Assembly: GCA_947579605.1 (NCBI GenBank)
Contig: OX388314.1
Coordinates: forward strand, 18,659,982 to 18,723,981
Direction: 5' to 3'
DNA from: Athripsodes cinereus
Taxonomy: Eukaryota > Arthropoda > Insecta > Trichoptera > Leptoceridae
Length of the DNA: 64,000 nucleotides
Under the pieces are notes generated by a model. That model saw only the letters and a list, made by a program, of their open reading frames with translations, was not told the origin of the DNA and ran no database searches. A program made the position numbers and the translations under genes. This document shows positions 11,515-25,639 of this stretch, in pieces; position 1 is the stretch's first letter, and each line of letters starts with the position of its first letter.

Positions 11515-13400
11515 TAACTTTATAGGAACCATAATAAGCAACTTTGTATTGCCATCTTTTACTTGGTCGGTTGTTAGAGATTACTGTAAGGCAATAAACA
11601 TGCCAATTGTAGCAATAGCTTATTGTGCAACAAATTATATTTTATTCATTTTTTACTTACATATATACTATATCAAATTTAATTGTAAAATAAACGTGCA
11701 GTCTTGTATAAATTGTAAGGAGAATGTTTGGGTGAAATTCTCCATTTTTAACAAATATTTAAAAAATAGCGAAAGAATCTTTCTCTTCAAATATATTCTG
11801 ATATACAAAAATAAATTATATGCTTATAATATTAGATAAATGTTACAGAAAAAATGTCTTCTATTCAAAAGGTTCTTAGAATTTTTCATTTCTGTTACGT
11901 ATAGGTATTTCTAATTCTATTTTCTAATTTCATCCTCATTCAATTGCTTTAATACCTAATAATCATAGATATATAATAATTATTATAGGAATTACTTTCC
12001 ATGAAATTTGCTAAATTGAGTATGAAACCGCAGAAACAAGAATGCTGGGTGTAATTTCGCATTTTGAAATTATATATTTCGTTTGATGTACTCCTTGGTA
12101 ATCGTTATAGCCACATACAAACATGTGTAATATTACTACAGAATCCTTCTGCTTAACGATAAGTTCACTTACCCCTAATTCACTTTAACCTTAATTAAGT
12201 CTAACGAATGTACTTTATGTCTGAAGTTTTTTTTTAATAAAAAGGAGTAAGTGGTTTCAATTTTACGATCCCATAAAATGTCAACACAGCACAATTTTTA
12301 AAGTCCAGGTATATTTTGTATTTCGTAATTTTACCAGCGGCTTTTCTTGTGTGATTACCTACCTAGTACCACCTGAACGAAGTACAGCTCAACATTCCCC
12401 CTTTTTAAATTTGGAATATTATTCATTACGAAAATTACATCGTTATAATAAAGTATTATGTTATTGTTCGACGATTACTTAACCGAGAAAAGGCGGGAGT
12501 AAAAGTAATAGCAACAAAGCCGCAAAGGACCAATCAAAACAATAATATTTAAAGACATTACGTCGGTTTAGTTGTTATTTTATTCTAACATTAAAATAAT
12601 AACGATCGATCCGTTTAAATAAATACTTCATAACACTGCTGCTGTCGTCTAATTAATTACACGACGTAAAATCTAAAAAAAATATATAGATTGACTAAAT
12701 TTGAAATTCTAGGCAGTGTTCTATAATAAATTTAATAATATCGAACACTGTAACGTTATTAATTTACGAGTCTTGCGGTGACTACACAGCCTTTAATGCG
12801 AATTGTAAGCCCGCTAGTATTGTGCATTGTTTTCCCAAGGGTTTTCTCAAAATCCCCTGTACTGTAGAGAACCCTAAAGACCCGAATTAAATATGCAGAT
12901 ATTCCGAATAATTGAATTAATTTTCAAAGCCCTTATTGTTATACAATGTTGTAGTATCTGTTCGATATTCATAATACCTTTGAATGTTTAATTTGACATT
13001 ACCTGCTTGCTACCTGCTACCTGTAACCCTTCGTGATGTTGTACAAAGCTGTATTATAATATTAATATTGTGATGTCGTTATATAGCTCACTTCATTATT
13101 TTGTAAATTTCCTAATCTAATTATCTCTACTCATTGTGTTAGGTTCCTGATTAAAATTTCAGAAGGCTTGCTTATTTTATATAATATTATTATCCACAAT
13201 AATTTCGCAAATTTTAAAATTACTATTATAATAAAATGTATATATTATTATGTAAATATTTTCCATACAATTGTGTGGGCTGCTTTTTAAACACATCGCA
13301 ACTTTTAATATTTTAATAACAAAACCAGAGCATTAAGAGTGTCGTAAAAAGAGGTAGTTCGAAAAAAGCAGAATTGCTCTTAATGGTGAATCTTACTTAC
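11515..13400. other. No gene seen
   Basis: AT-rich, with no ORF or repeat that I can identify on either strand. Confidence 0.55.
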
Positions 13401-13467
13401 TTTACTTTTCGTATGGCGAGTCTTGGGCAGTATTCTTCACCACTTGTGGTTGCGTCTCAGTCATGTT

Positions 13468-13526
13468 TCATAGTCTCAGGTCCAGCTGCTGCAGCCAGTT
13501 GGTAACATCCTCTCCCACATTTGCCC
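13468..13526 (-). other. Possible terminal coding exon (low confidence)
   Basis: On the minus strand, a pyrimidine-rich tract ending in CAG (TTAATTTCTCCTTTCAG) is followed by 18 codons reading ANVGEDVTNWLQQLDLRL and a stop (13468-13470). The segment is richer in GC than its surroundings. This has the look of a last exon, but it is short, no polyadenylation signal is obvious downstream, and I do not recognise the peptide. A transposon remnant is equally possible. Confidence 0.22.
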
Positions 13527-13762
13527 CTGAAAGGAGAAATTAAAAGCTAATATTTCCATTAAAAAAAATATTTGTATGATCAATTTATTACTGAAATGAA
13601 AAATAAATAGTTTTTGAATAAATACGGTGTGGCGGAATCCAATGCCCGTAGTTGGAAAATTACTAATGTAAATTTATCACACGCGTCTGTAGTTACATAG
13701 TTATTTCAATTTAAAGAAAAAATGTAGCACAAAATGCTCTCTTACTACAAGTAATATTTTTT

Positions 13763-13812
13763 TAAATTATGAAATAAAATAAAATAAATATTTTATTTTA
13801 TTTCATAATTTA
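13763..13812. repeat. 50-bp near-perfect palindrome
   Basis: 24-bp arms, exact reverse complements (the left arm begins TAAATTATGAAATAAAATAA), separated by AA. It can form a hairpin or cruciform. AT-only composition makes chance or slippage origins possible. Confidence 0.85.
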
Positions 13813-13984
13813 AAATGAAGTGTTACAAAGTTAATGCCGATATAATCAATGAAATATTTTTTTAATCTACTTTCTTGAACTACATGCCTCTTTTAGTTTC
13901 ATTTTCATATAAATGTGTAGATTCTATAATGAAAAATATATATTATATACTAATGGATAAGTCAGCATAAGATCAAAAAACTTG

Positions 13985-14115
13985 TCGGTGTTTAGGTAGT
14001 AGAATTCCATAATGAAATACCTAAATAAAACAACTGTTCTATTCTATCTACTATTTTTTCGTCTTGTTAGGAGATTGACAATGTCCCAAGAAAACGAAAG
14101 ACATCTGTGTTGTGA
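13985..14115 (-). repeat. Dispersed repeat family Y, copy 1
   Basis: Contains GAATTCCATAATGAAAT, AACAACTGTTCT, TACTATTTTTTCGTCTTGTTA, ATTGACAATGTCCC and CGAAAGACATCT. The reverse complement aligns with copies at 25965-26050 and 27680-27835. No coding content; probably a non-autonomous element. Confidence 0.6.
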
Positions 14116-14730
14116 ATAAATCGAATATTAGAATAAAATATTTGTTTTACTTATTTCATCTATGTATTGTACCTATACATGCTATTCTATCATCAATTTT
14201 TTTTCAGAAATAACTATGAAACATGACGATTTTTTATGAAGTAAGATCATTTCAAGGACTGAAAATAATTGTTATTCTCCCACAATGTTTATATCAGTCG
14301 ATAAACCAATGTTGACTTTTAATCAAACTAATACATTTTTATTAGTCTATTCTCCGCTTTCAATTCTCACAATATCGTTATATCTGGGTAAATATCCAAC
14401 GATAAGGCTTTCTAGCTTCACATAAAATACGCTATCATTCTACTTTACTAAATACTTCACTATCGGTGTGAGTAAATATCTTGAAATACGAGAACGCCGT
14501 ATGAGAGAAACCTGCAGGAATACTATAACTGTACTCTTACTACTGGGTATATGAAGTTCTATAGTGTGGAAAATTCTTCATAGAAAATATTATTTTATCG
14601 TCGTATTAAACAAATGTTTCAATTTATTTTATATATTAACGGCGTTAGCCTTTGACATGTTAACAATCATATTAAAAACAAAAAACAACAAAAACTACAC
14701 AATAAATTTGTTATATCAAGTACAGTATTA

Positions 14731-14957
14731 CAGGTAAAATAAGTGTAAGTGAAATAATTATAAGTCAATCAAAAATATTCAAATATGTCATTGTAAATAG
14801 AGGATTTATAAATACATAGTCATACAGGTAAAATAAGTGTAAGATGAGATAATTATAATTAATTCAATCAAAAATATTCAAATGAGTCATTGTAAATAGA
14901 GAATTTATAAATATATAGTCATATAGGTAAAATAAGTGTCAGTGAGATAATTATTAT
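14731..14957. repeat. Tandem repeat, about 2.3 units of 94-99 bp
   Basis: The units begin at CAGGTAAAATAAGTGTAAG (14731, 14825) and TAGGTAAAATAAGTGTCAG (14924). They share AATCAAAAATATTCAAATG..GTCATTGTAAATAGAG..TTTATAAATA. Unit spacing is 94 and 99 bp. Confidence 0.85.
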
Positions 14958-15032
14958 TATATATTTCTTATATACCTACTTTGATCATTAATTACAAACT
15001 TGTTAATACTTTACAATTTATACTATAACCTA

Positions 15033-15215
15033 ACTCCGTATCAATGGGGTAAGCAGAGAAGGTAGGACGACACACATATCTATTCTTCTTTAGCTTACTC
15101 TACATTCATCAAATTTCTCATACACATACATCGATTTGCCTTACTCAATACGCGGCCATTTTTGAAAACTTGATCAACGTAACCAACGTACTCCTCACGT
15201 TTGTTTGTCTATGTG
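15033..15215 (-). pseudogene. LINE family A 3' fragment
   Basis: Minus-strand match to the last part of family A: ATGGGGTAAGCAGAGA..GGTAGGACG, CTACATTCATCAAATTTCTCATACACATACATCG and CTCAATACGCGGCCATTTTTGA correspond to the C-terminal coding end seen at 31455-31640. Too diverged to be open. Confidence 0.65.
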
Positions 15216-16714
15216 TATAAATCAAGTCATTTATATTTTATATGGTACCTCATTCATAAATATAATAAAATATTTATTCAACCGAATGATTCAACATAAT
15301 ATGAATAATAATATGTACATAAGATATACAAAATTAATTCATTTGAACTCCAAAATATTGGTCAATTCTCATATTTTGTGAAGGATGTGTATCTGTATAC
15401 ATTTTATATAATTTTGTTTACCTAATACAAATGCTTTAAATAATATTTTTAGAAACAATATAACCTATCTTATCGTCTTTATTTCGGACTAGCTTAGGTA
15501 TATATCGGACTTCAACAAATTTATTATATTTCTTGATAAACGATTGTGGATCAAATTTCCATCATTTTTAAATATCCGTTATGTGAAATTCAATAGCAAA
15601 CTTGTAAAAAATACCTACATACGTGTTGGATACAAATATGATCTTAATAGGTACAATCATGATAAAATCATGGGTAAATTACTGAATCTTTTGAAAACAT
15701 ATATACGCACGGACTAAAATATTTATGGATATGCAAAATCTATTATGAATAAAATATTAAACAAGCTCCCGAGTGTTAAAATTCTTTTCATCGGGATTTT
15801 TTTACATATTATTTATTATATTACGTATTTAATGCATTTTTGCAGCCTGCAAATTCAAACAATAAAATATAATGCCTATTATATTTTTTCCATTCATTCT
15901 TAATATTTATTACATGGTCTCGTAATAAAATTTACTTAATAAAGCCTTACGACTTACCAAAACATGTTCTTCACTAAGAGTCTATTCATGAGGAAACAAT
16001 GGACTCAAAATATGATAAGGGTCCGTTTTGGTTTTTATTATGGAAAATAATAAAAATAGGAAAGGACTACAATTAAATATAATTCTTATATGCTAATTAA
16101 GCTGAAAATTTTGCATTAATTGCAAAGACGTTCATTTTATTAATATACTCTCTGGAGGGCGTTATTTTCAAACTATATTTGAGTCAAAGATTATTATTAT
16201 TATGAAAACAGAATGGTGTTAAATTCAACTGAACTTTGTTGGCTTCTATAATAATTCTGTACCTACAAAAAAAATGTAGGGTTAATTAGCGACACAAATA
16301 ATAATAATAATTAATATATTTTCTCTCTTTCCGAAACTTTCGCAGTGGCTGACGTCGGTGTCGCAACTCTGGGCGTCGAAATCATGTTGTTGTCGACGTT
16401 AACGTTAAAAAATAAACAACTTAATTAACTGGTTACCTACCCAACAACCGCAGTTTTGTGCGCAAAATTTAAATACGCGAACCATTATTAGGTACATGCC
16501 TAGCCTCACACTATTTCATTGTTTCTACGAAATGTTTTACAACTTGTATGTAAATTATATGTTACAATAACTTTTAACCTTTCAAAGGTCAATTTACATT
16601 TTGACGATATCCCGTTCATATTTATTATTCACTACCATGTTGAATTAAATTAATATATTTCTAAGATATTCTCTCAAAAATGGCGAAATTATGTACATGC
16701 ATGTGTATAAACAT
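15216..16714. other. No gene seen
   Basis: AT-rich. A short moderately GC-rich patch at about 16330-16400 has no motif I recognise. Confidence 0.5.
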
Positions 16715-16845
16715 GGGTTGACGATATTGTCCAGATAATGGGAAAATAGTGGTATCGTGTTGCTTGAGATAGGAAAGTGTGGAAAAGTTTTGAAGTCGCC
16801 TTTATCCAGCAGTGGAGAAAAGAAGGCTAACAGTAAGTAAGTATG
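16715..16845 (+). pseudogene. LINE family D 3' fragment, copy 2
   Basis: Nearly identical to 120-258: GGGTTGACGATATTGTCCA, GTGGTATCGTGTTGCT, GGAAAAGTTTTGAA and ATCCAGCAGTGGAGA, then the stop and a GTAAGTAAGTAT tail. One in-frame TAG replaces a Gln codon. Confidence 0.8.
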
Positions 16846-17024
16846 TGTAGAATAAAATTTTAGGTTAAGATTTCGTCACTCTCTTAAAGTATAAGAAACT
16901 AAAGCATTTGAAAAAGAGTTAGTTTGTAACTCATTTCATATCGGAGAGAAACCTATAAAACGGAAATACCTTTTTGGAAATACCTACAACTAAGTAAAAG
17001 TAAATGTTTTTCAAGAAATCGAAG

Positions 17025-17110
17025 ACAGCTGGTATGGCGCAGTGGTAACGCTCTTGCCTTTAAGTCACGAATCCCGGGTTCCATTGCTATCCAAGGCAAA
17101 CTAAATAATG
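17025..17110 (+). repeat. Candidate tRNA-derived SINE head
   Basis: An A-box match TGGCGCAGTGG (17035-17045) is followed 31 bp later by a B-box-like GGTTCCATTGC (17077-17087, diverged), inside CGAATCCCGGGTTCCATTGC. Spacing fits a RNA polymerase III internal promoter. No CCA end or clover leaf is evident, so a SINE is more likely than a tRNA gene. The 3' end is not defined. Confidence 0.5.
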
Positions 17111-17180
17111 TCCATTTTATAATTGCCCTGGTGTATTATTAATGCGTATTTATCGCCGCGTTTGTACCCATAATATAAGA

Positions 17181-18864
17181 TACAGAATTATTTTAGTTAA
17201 GGACTAGCTCGATTTGTGTGGATTATCATACCTTTTAGTAAGTTTTACAGAATTCCGTATGTAAATGGGTTTTTGGAAGAAACAAATTATGAATGAAAAT
17301 TATATGTACATAAATTGAGATTAATGAACAATTACGATATTTTTTAGTGAAACATTTGGTAATTTCACATCCATGTATTACGAATATTATTATTATTATT
17401 CTTGCTTCCAACATTTGATATGTTATGAATATAATCTTTTTAGGGTGATGCTTTGTAGAACGTGCAGAGCAAACACAAATTATAATATATTATGGATCCC
17501 GGTATTTTTTTGTCATTTTACGATAATACAAACCCTCCGCTCAAATAGTGATTAATGTTTCAAATATTGGATTTTACGGTCCAAATATGTTTCGTATATG
17601 TGAATCATTATAGCAAATATCATGATACATGTTCGCTGATCGCACAGGGAGACCCGTGTAAAGAGAATTTAATAAATTAGTTTGTTTGGGATGAATACAG
17701 GAAGGAGAGAAAATTATTATTTTGCAAACAAATCAGTTATTGCGAAATATGAGTAAAGAGAGCAAAGATTATAAAAATAAACGCCGATTTATTATTTTAT
17801 AGATACGTGTTTTGTATAACTCCATATCTATAAATGAAATTAAAAATAAAGATTTTAGTTTCACTCGCACTTTAATCTTTATTAAGGTAACTCCGCTTTC
17901 AACATTCGATGTCTTTGTTTACTGGAGGTTAAGTTTGACAAAACCTTTATAAAATGCGAGTTAAACTAAAAACTGTATTTTCAATTGTATTATAAAAGTT
18001 AATACCACATTTTTTTATCTTTCACAGCGTTTTACTGCAAATCAAAACAAATGTCTGCCGCTCCGTGTTTAATTTTTTAAAATAAACTTTATAACATGCA
18101 ATCAAGATTGATGCAATACAAAAAATCAGCATGCTTCTACTCAATTCAACAAAGTTAAAATCTTGTCCAGTAAATGAAATAAAATATTCGTCCGCTTCTT
18201 TGAAAAAACACATTAATTGAGGTAATGCCATCTTTGTGGAGCGTGTATTTTTCATTACACAAATATGACAATATCTATGCTTATTACATGCAATGACACC
18301 GCTGTCTACCCCGCTCATAAGAAAGGCCGTAAAGAATTAATATAAATAATAATTATTATTTATAACCACATAAATACATTATTCTTTATCAATATCAATT
18401 TCATACGTAAGCAGAAGATTTTTTGATACAAAAATCTCGAAGAACTTTCTTATGTCTAATAATATTAATTTCGTTAAACCATAAAAAAACAATACAAGTA
18501 AAACAGCTGTAAAGTTAATTTAAAATTACAAAATAAAATTTAATATGATGGTAGCAAAAACCACTACAACCACTAATAACAAAAATAGTAGATGTTGTAG
18601 TGGTGGCCTTTGTAACATTGCTTGAAATATTATCAAGTGATAAATCTTAGTTTCATTTGATACTTTAGTTTCAATTTACATCCACTTTCATTATTATTTC
18701 TACTGTAATTATACCCACACAATTTAAAAAAAATTCATTCTTCTATTGTAGATATATTATGATTCGAATCACTTCACTCACATTCACTTTTGTGCAAATA
18801 TTTACTATACGAGTATCAGGATATATTTTTATGTCCCGTCGAGTCCCTTGTAAAGAAAAGTTCT
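17181..18864. other. No gene seen
   Basis: AT-rich. It contains an 11-bp stem (ACCACTACAAC at 18560-18570 and its complement at 18594-18604). No coding or RNA gene signal. Confidence 0.5.
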
Positions 18865-19235
18865 CACATTATATGTCATAGTTTTTCAGATTCTTGCGAC
18901 AGGCACGTATTTGTAAAACATCCTGTTTAAGAGTTCTGCCCCCTAGACAAACATGCACTTGGCGATCGACTACAAACGAATTAACGACTATAACCGCAAC
19001 AATAACGCATAATTATTATACGGTACATGTAGGTAGATTGTGGAATAGTTCGCCAGTAGTCGATCGCTAAGTACGGTTTGTCTGTATATATATTAAGTTC
19101 AGCGATGGGATATGCCACCCATTATGAGGATTCTTTCTGTTATTGGCATGGAGAAGACAACTAACATATTGATTACATGCAGATAATCCGTTGACAACCA
19201 CCACATGTAGGAAATACCGTGATAGTATGAATAAA
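18865..19235 (+). repeat. Dispersed repeat family X, copy 1 (interrupted)
   Basis: Family X core words are present: GTATTTGTAAAACATCC, TTCAGCGATG..GATATGCCACCCAT, GGCATGGAGAAGACAACTA, ATTACATGCAG and AGGAAATACCGTGATAGTATG. Related copies lie at 37620, 37895, 40260 (minus) and 58150 (minus). A 139-bp inverted-repeat element (18945-19083) interrupts this copy. Family unknown to me. Confidence 0.65.
18945..19083. mobile_element. 139-bp MITE-like element inside family X
   Basis: Imperfect terminal inverted repeats of 28-29 bp. Left arm: AGACAAACATGCACTTGG then CGATCGACTAC. Right arm, reverse-complemented: AGACAAACCGTACTTAG then CGATCGACTAC. No coding capacity. The flanking duplication is not clear, so the superfamily is not assigned. 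Confidence 0.7.
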
Positions 19236-19431
19236 TTAATATTTTTCAGTAAACCCTAAATACTCACAGCATTGTGAAGTGCAAAAAAGAAATGTATTGT
19301 TTAAATTATTTACAAAATAAAAGATCAACTAATTTCACTTTTATAACATCAATTTTGCCGACTAATCAAAATGCGTATACTATTCATACGTGTACGGTGA
19401 TTTTACAATCACATATTTTGTAGTCTATGAT

Positions 19432-19483
19432 GTTTCTACATATATTACATCACCCTATGCATGTGGTGATGTAATATAGAAAC
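19432..19483. repeat. Hairpin-forming inverted repeat
   Basis: Arms TATTACATCACC and GGTGATGTAATA around CTATGCATGT, extended on both sides by GTTTCTA../..TAGAAAC. Probably the core of a small MITE; limits uncertain. Confidence 0.55.
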
Positions 19484-22400
19484 GAGTTATTTCCCTTCCA
19501 ATTAGGACTTTAATTAAAATTGACATTTGATTTATTTACACATATTTACATACTATGAATCCAAATTGAATCACATACAAATGAGAAACCATTTTATTGT
19601 ATGTAAAGTGTATAATAAATACCACTACATATTTTTCACATATAATTTTTTCCCAAAATTACCCTATTATTTTTCACGTATTTGCGCATTCTCCTTCATT
19701 TAAGTGCTCGCATAATACAAAAGATTGTTTTTACTTACAATATAAGAGAGTTTTATTTCATTTGTATGTTGAGTATCATGTAATTCAGCTCTCTTCAAAA
19801 TCCTTTTCAATTCCTTAAATTGCTTATGAAGCTTTTCAATCTCGTGGATTGGATTAGAAGCTAAGCTATGCTAAGGATCAGACTTGTATTATTATTATTA
19901 TAATATACATACATACAAGTAATACAAGAAACCTGGAAGTAACACATAATCGTACAGTAAACATATTAGATATACATAAGCCGCTATACAAAGAATCAAT
20001 GAAATAATCTCTTATGCTTATGTACTCTCATTTTCCACAGAGCACCCTTAGCTTAAGTAGACTCGTTATAAAATAATACCTTGTCGTATAATACTTACGT
20101 AATACATCTGATCATTATTATTATACAACTTTTAGAAGTTTATTCTGCTTATTTTCCTTTTAGGGCCTTGACCTTCAAAACAATACATCTCAAAGATTTT
20201 CTGTCTTGAGCATTGAATTGTTACTCGTCTTTAGCCTCTGCCTTTGCCATGGTCTGTATAATAATCTTCTGCCCTTGGGTCTACTCTGCAGAATACATTT
20301 AGTTGACTGTGATTAACTAGGTACAGTATCTCGAAAATGTTGCGCGTTGTACCCAAATCCCGTTAAACCTTTTTTTATATCTGGCTATCCACCCGTTATC
20401 GAGTGATTTGAATAAACAATAACAAAATGGTAAATATTCTATACATCATGCTTTATAAACACGAGTAGATCGACTTACACTTTATTACGTGCAATTTTTC
20501 TACTTATTTTTCTACTGCCTAGGTACCGGCTACCCCTACCCCTTTTTTGTTAGCAAGTGTGGATAAATAGAATTCCATGAGATAAATCCGGGTATGTGGT
20601 ATGCATTGATAGCACCTTGGGTCATTTTAAAAATATCCACTTGGTACATTTTTAACATTGCAAATAGTATTCATCACCTATTATTATAATTTTGTTCATA
20701 ATATAATCTAATTTAGCGTCATAGTACAATTTAATACTATTTCAGTTGTATATAGAAATGTACTTGTAAAGTAATAATCGTTAAACGAAACATCAAACTT
20801 TCCACTTTTGCATAAATTGTGTAATACATAAGTGTACCTGCATCAGTATAAATATTGACTATTCTCATTCACATTAACTGAATAAATAATATCCTTCACA
20901 ATCCATCAGCATCCAATAGTTATTTGTAAGTATACAGAAATAGAACAAGTTATATAAAATATTCCCATGTAATTCAGGTATTGGTTGCCGTACACATTTT
21001 CCAGGGAATACTTTTATATTTAAATACAATAATAATATTGTAGATTGGTTATGTAGTGGTATATCCAAATCCGTGAATGTTCAACATTTGGTGTCAACAA
21101 CTTTGGTATGTTTTGTTAAATAATAATAGCATGTCTACAATTATATTAGAACAAACACTAAATAATTGAAGTAATATTAGAATGTACAAAGTTAAATAGT
21201 AAAACTTAAATAAACAATACCTACTTTTAATCAAATAGATACTGAGTTTTTTGAAAAACAAATAGATACCAATAAAATATTATGGGTGAGATTGATATAA
21301 ATGTTGAAATTATTATTTGAATATATCTTTCATTATTCCAAAGTAAGCTATTGTAGCGATTTGCATCCTCAATTTAATAAGAAATTAACAATCCAAGGGT
21401 AAATGTTATTCAATGCGCAAAAAATATTGTTGACCGCGTAGCAAAGGATATTGTTGCTTTGTTTCTTTTTAGTGTGCCTTTTTTCATTTTATAAGTAAAT
21501 AATAGTTTATGATATAATTACTGCAAGCTTTGCATGCACACAAAGCGAAATCAATAATTCACCTTTATTATAACGATACTTTTATACCTCCCAAGGTGCA
21601 CGTAGTTATCTTTGAGAATCCAGGGCATGAAGTACTCCACCTAGAGTGAATGAATTATGTGCCATTTGATTTCACTACAAACCGTGCAAAACTTTTAATT
21701 AAGCAACCTTCTTCTGAGTATTTTCCGCGTCAGTATTTTAATTTGATTTCTGTTTGTATATAACCTACCTACCTATATCCCTCGGAGCTTAACTTTGAAA
21801 ATAATCCCACTCCACCTCCCGTAGATAAGTAATTAACATTTTAATTTACACTTTTAAACTTTCAATCCCAAATGAGAATTCTTTTTCTCTGGTGATTTAA
21901 CGCTTGAACAATCAACGATTAATAAATTTAATAGATTTCTCAAATTCTCATTCCCTTTTATTGTAATTTTAATTAGTCATATCAATCTCCCGTTGCGATT
22001 TCCAAATTAAGCTTCACAAAATATATGAGAAAGCACCTGCATGCCAAAGCATTAGTTTGGTTAGAAACTTGATAATATGGAGTGTCGGAGTTATAGTTTT
22101 AACATGTCAAAGCGTAAATAAAGCAGTCATTAAACGCGATAATTTACACGAATTTGATACTTACCAAAGTTTAACACACGAAGAAAGCTGCAAACAAACA
22201 CATAATATAGTATGCACTTGAAGTGATGGCAATATATTGAAGTTAAATTTTTAAGCTGAAAATTTCAGGTTATTAAATTAAATTAAAATGAAAGGGAAAG
22301 CTTTTTAATTTTAGGGATGGAGAATATTTTAATTTCTTTTGCTTCGCATCAACAAAAAAATAATTTTATTTTTAATTAAATATAAATAATTTGTTTTTGA

Positions 22401-22880
22401 ACAGGAACAAAGAGGATTTTATCTGAAGTTATCACTAAATTAAGGAATTAGAAAAAAAATATCAGCCCAAAATATTCTTAAAAATGAAAATCGTGTTTAA
22501 AAAATCTTCTATGAAAGGGTTTATTTGAAGGAAATGAACGACCAAGCTTCTTCCTATTTCCGTTGTTGCTCTTGTCTTTTATAACCACTTGACTTAATTC
22601 GATTAACTTTATAAATTCCCCAGTGTTTTCTCAGCGAAATAACTCATGAATTGATAAAAGATTCTTATTCATTTGTATGTATTTTTATAACCATAGTGGT
22701 TTACATTTGACAAAAGTTTTATTAATAAAACTTCATTCCTTTCTTTACAAGTGCTATTTTTTTTATAAACAGTTTGATATAATAATGGTAAACTTGATTT
22801 TTTTAAAGTGCCCTAGCACCGTTACGCACAGAGTCACAGGTAATAAGTATTACAGAACACGTGATTAGTAGTCGAGTAGC
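19484..22880. other. No gene seen
   Basis: AT-rich throughout; a slightly less AT-rich patch at about 20150-20300 was examined and not recognised. No supportable gene or repeat boundaries. Confidence 0.5.
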
Positions 22881-23099
22881 ATCACTGTAATTGGCTGGTG
22901 CATTGTGTGGTGTGTGTAGCATACTCAATACTGATGTTTTATTAATCATTTAGCGGGGCACTATTAAATAAATATTATTCTACTATACCTACCTACTTTG
23001 TATTAAAAAAGTTTTTTGTTGTATATTAAGCTGACGATTTTGTTTGTTTTTGCATATTTCAAATTTGTAGCATTAATTATTTTCTTAAGCTTTATGTTT

Positions 23100-23188
23100 G
23101 AAGATTTTGTAATGTTTTGAAATGATTATTTATATTGTAAAAGGCAAATGCCGTGTATTTGGTCTAATAGATAAATAAATAAATTATG
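23100..23188 (+). repeat. Probable LINE 3' tail
   Basis: Reads GTAATGTTTTGAAATG..GCCGTGTATTTGGTC and ends in TAATAGATAAATAAATAAA, a typical 3' end of insect LINEs. The upstream coding part is not visible. Confidence 0.35.
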
Positions 23189-25635
23189 AACTATAATTAT
23201 CGCTAACATCACAATATCGAGGTCTCAATAATTGATTTTCCATGACATTTTAACTTACATATCAATTTACGATTATTTTCACAAGGAAGTAAAATTTAAA
23301 GGTAGTCAGATTAATGGAGCACGAATTATTATTTTTCGTTGAGCGATTGACTGTATGGAAATCGTAGACGCTAAGTCTACAAACAATGTTGAGAGTATTT
23401 AAATCAATATTGTCGTGGTTTCGCTTTTCACAGAAGAAAAACTCGTTGAAACCATATTGACAAACGAAATAAATAAATAAATTTCTAATCTAGTCGATCA
23501 AATAAATACGTTATTTTATTCGATTTGGAAGTACGAAAACTTAAAGAATCAAGGTTATCCAGTCTATGCAAATTAATAAATTTCTTTTCGCAATTCCGTC
23601 TTTATAATATTCCGATTAAAAATTAATAATATGAAATACTTTCATATCTGCTACCTACTTATAAGATCCATGAATAATAATATTCGTTGTGTGTAAAGAT
23701 GTCATACGTACATAATAATATATACTCGCTAGTTTACCCAAATCACTTCACACCTTATGTCATTAAAATTATTTCAGACGCTTAACACGAAAACCCGTCA
23801 GAAGTGTCGATCGCTAAATTTTACAATTTTCATTTTTAAAAGATTTTGGCACATGATACATTTAGTTTAAAAAATACGTTAAAGACCCTTTTAACGTTGT
23901 GTTTACGGTTTATAAAAGAAAATTTTATCAGTGAAAACAAACAGTATTTTCTATTCAGAACACATAAAAGCATATTATTTTTATAACAATCAAAAATAAA
24001 TTTCTGTTGTGTATAAAGGTTAGTAATAATAAATTATTTTCTCTTACATCCGACGTTAGCGGATATAAGAGACTTACCTTATTGCTGAAAATATACAAAG
24101 AAAACAACACACAACAACAATCAAGTATAAATGTCGAATTTTTTTATACACAACAGAACCCCAAGTTATTATTGGTTAGAAACAGTCAATGAAATAAATT
24201 TCATCAAATTTATGATTCAACGTTATTGAAAGTTTATTTCTGTAATTATATTATAAATTTGTTTTGGATGCGTTTTTATTTATAAAAGACACATGATTTC
24301 ATACATAACTAGAATCTGTCTACAGCACCAGAGGCGTATCGAGTTCTAATATTTTTACTGAATCAAAATTTTACAAAATTCAGTCACTGACTATTTTTGT
24401 TAATTTAACAATGAAATTTGGGTTTGTTAGTAGACCAAGCCCCTTCTCACGCTTAATCCGATCTGGACCAACCTGGCATTCGCTACGTCCAGCCTCATTA
24501 GTATACAATATGATAAATTAAGAGAATATAATAAATTATATATAATAAAGATAATTTCTTCATTCGAAGACAAACTATCTACTTTTCATGTAAACAGACA
24601 CACGTGTATCCCAATCTTTTCCTTGAAATATTTATACATAACATATAAATATATACAAAATTTAACCTCTTACCTAAGGCAATTAATAGTTCATCCATCC
24701 TTCTTTGTTTAAATCCAAATAGATACTTTCTTCACCCGTGTACTCATACCTACTCCTCCGTCATCTAAACATTGACACGTGTTAAAATATTCTATGTCCC
24801 TTTCCTAATAAAATATATCTAATAGATATGTATTCTCTGAAGTATGTACCATTCATCTACCAACAATAATATACTTCGAAATAATACACTCATATACCAC
24901 TTAAAATAGTAAGTCGAAATATATTTACTCAAATTTCAAACAAAGTTTGTTAAAAAAACTAAGACCATGTCAATATGTACTACCATTCAAATTTACTTAC
25001 GAATTCGGAATAGCTGTAATAACAGATAATATAGTGGAATATAAAATATGTTCAAAGAAGTTTTTCATAATATCTTAGAATTAATGATAGATGTATGTAA
25101 GATTCAGGCCAAAACTGTTCGTCGTGGTTACCTGCATTTTTTTAATCAAACAAACATATTGCGAGTACCTACCTACTGACAGTACTGACAACATTACATG
25201 AAACTGTGTCATAACATTTAGATAGTATTATGGTATTGTGTCATTCCTAGCATCCGTACTTCAATAGATATCTATCTCACAGTAACAACAAAACATGAAT
25301 ATTACAATACTTTCCATAAAATTCCACCACACACGCGATGCGGTGTGTTAAGGTGTATTCTCATAATATTCTGAGCATTCCCCTATAAATATTTTGAGTC
25401 CATTCATACGTACGGACGTACATGTATGTTTAAATTATTAATGTAGATTTTTCTTTCATTTATATGCGGTGTAAACATTCTTACCAGACTATTTATAATG
25501 AAAACTAATGTCTTCTAAACGATCGTGCATCCAATGAAAATATTATTTATTGACCGCACTTTAATTATTACTCAAAATATGAACGTTTTTCTATCACGTA
25601 GGTACACTGGAATATGTGAATTAGGGGACGTTTGA
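23189..25635. other. No gene seen
   Basis: AT-rich. A less AT-rich stretch at 24430-24500 (CAAGCCCCTTCTCACGC..) is unassigned. Confidence 0.5.
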
Positions 25636-25639
25636 AGTA

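Noticed and set aside
17035..17087. Genuine tRNA gene
   Set aside because: The B-box is diverged and I could not pair acceptor or anticodon stems; a SINE head fits better.
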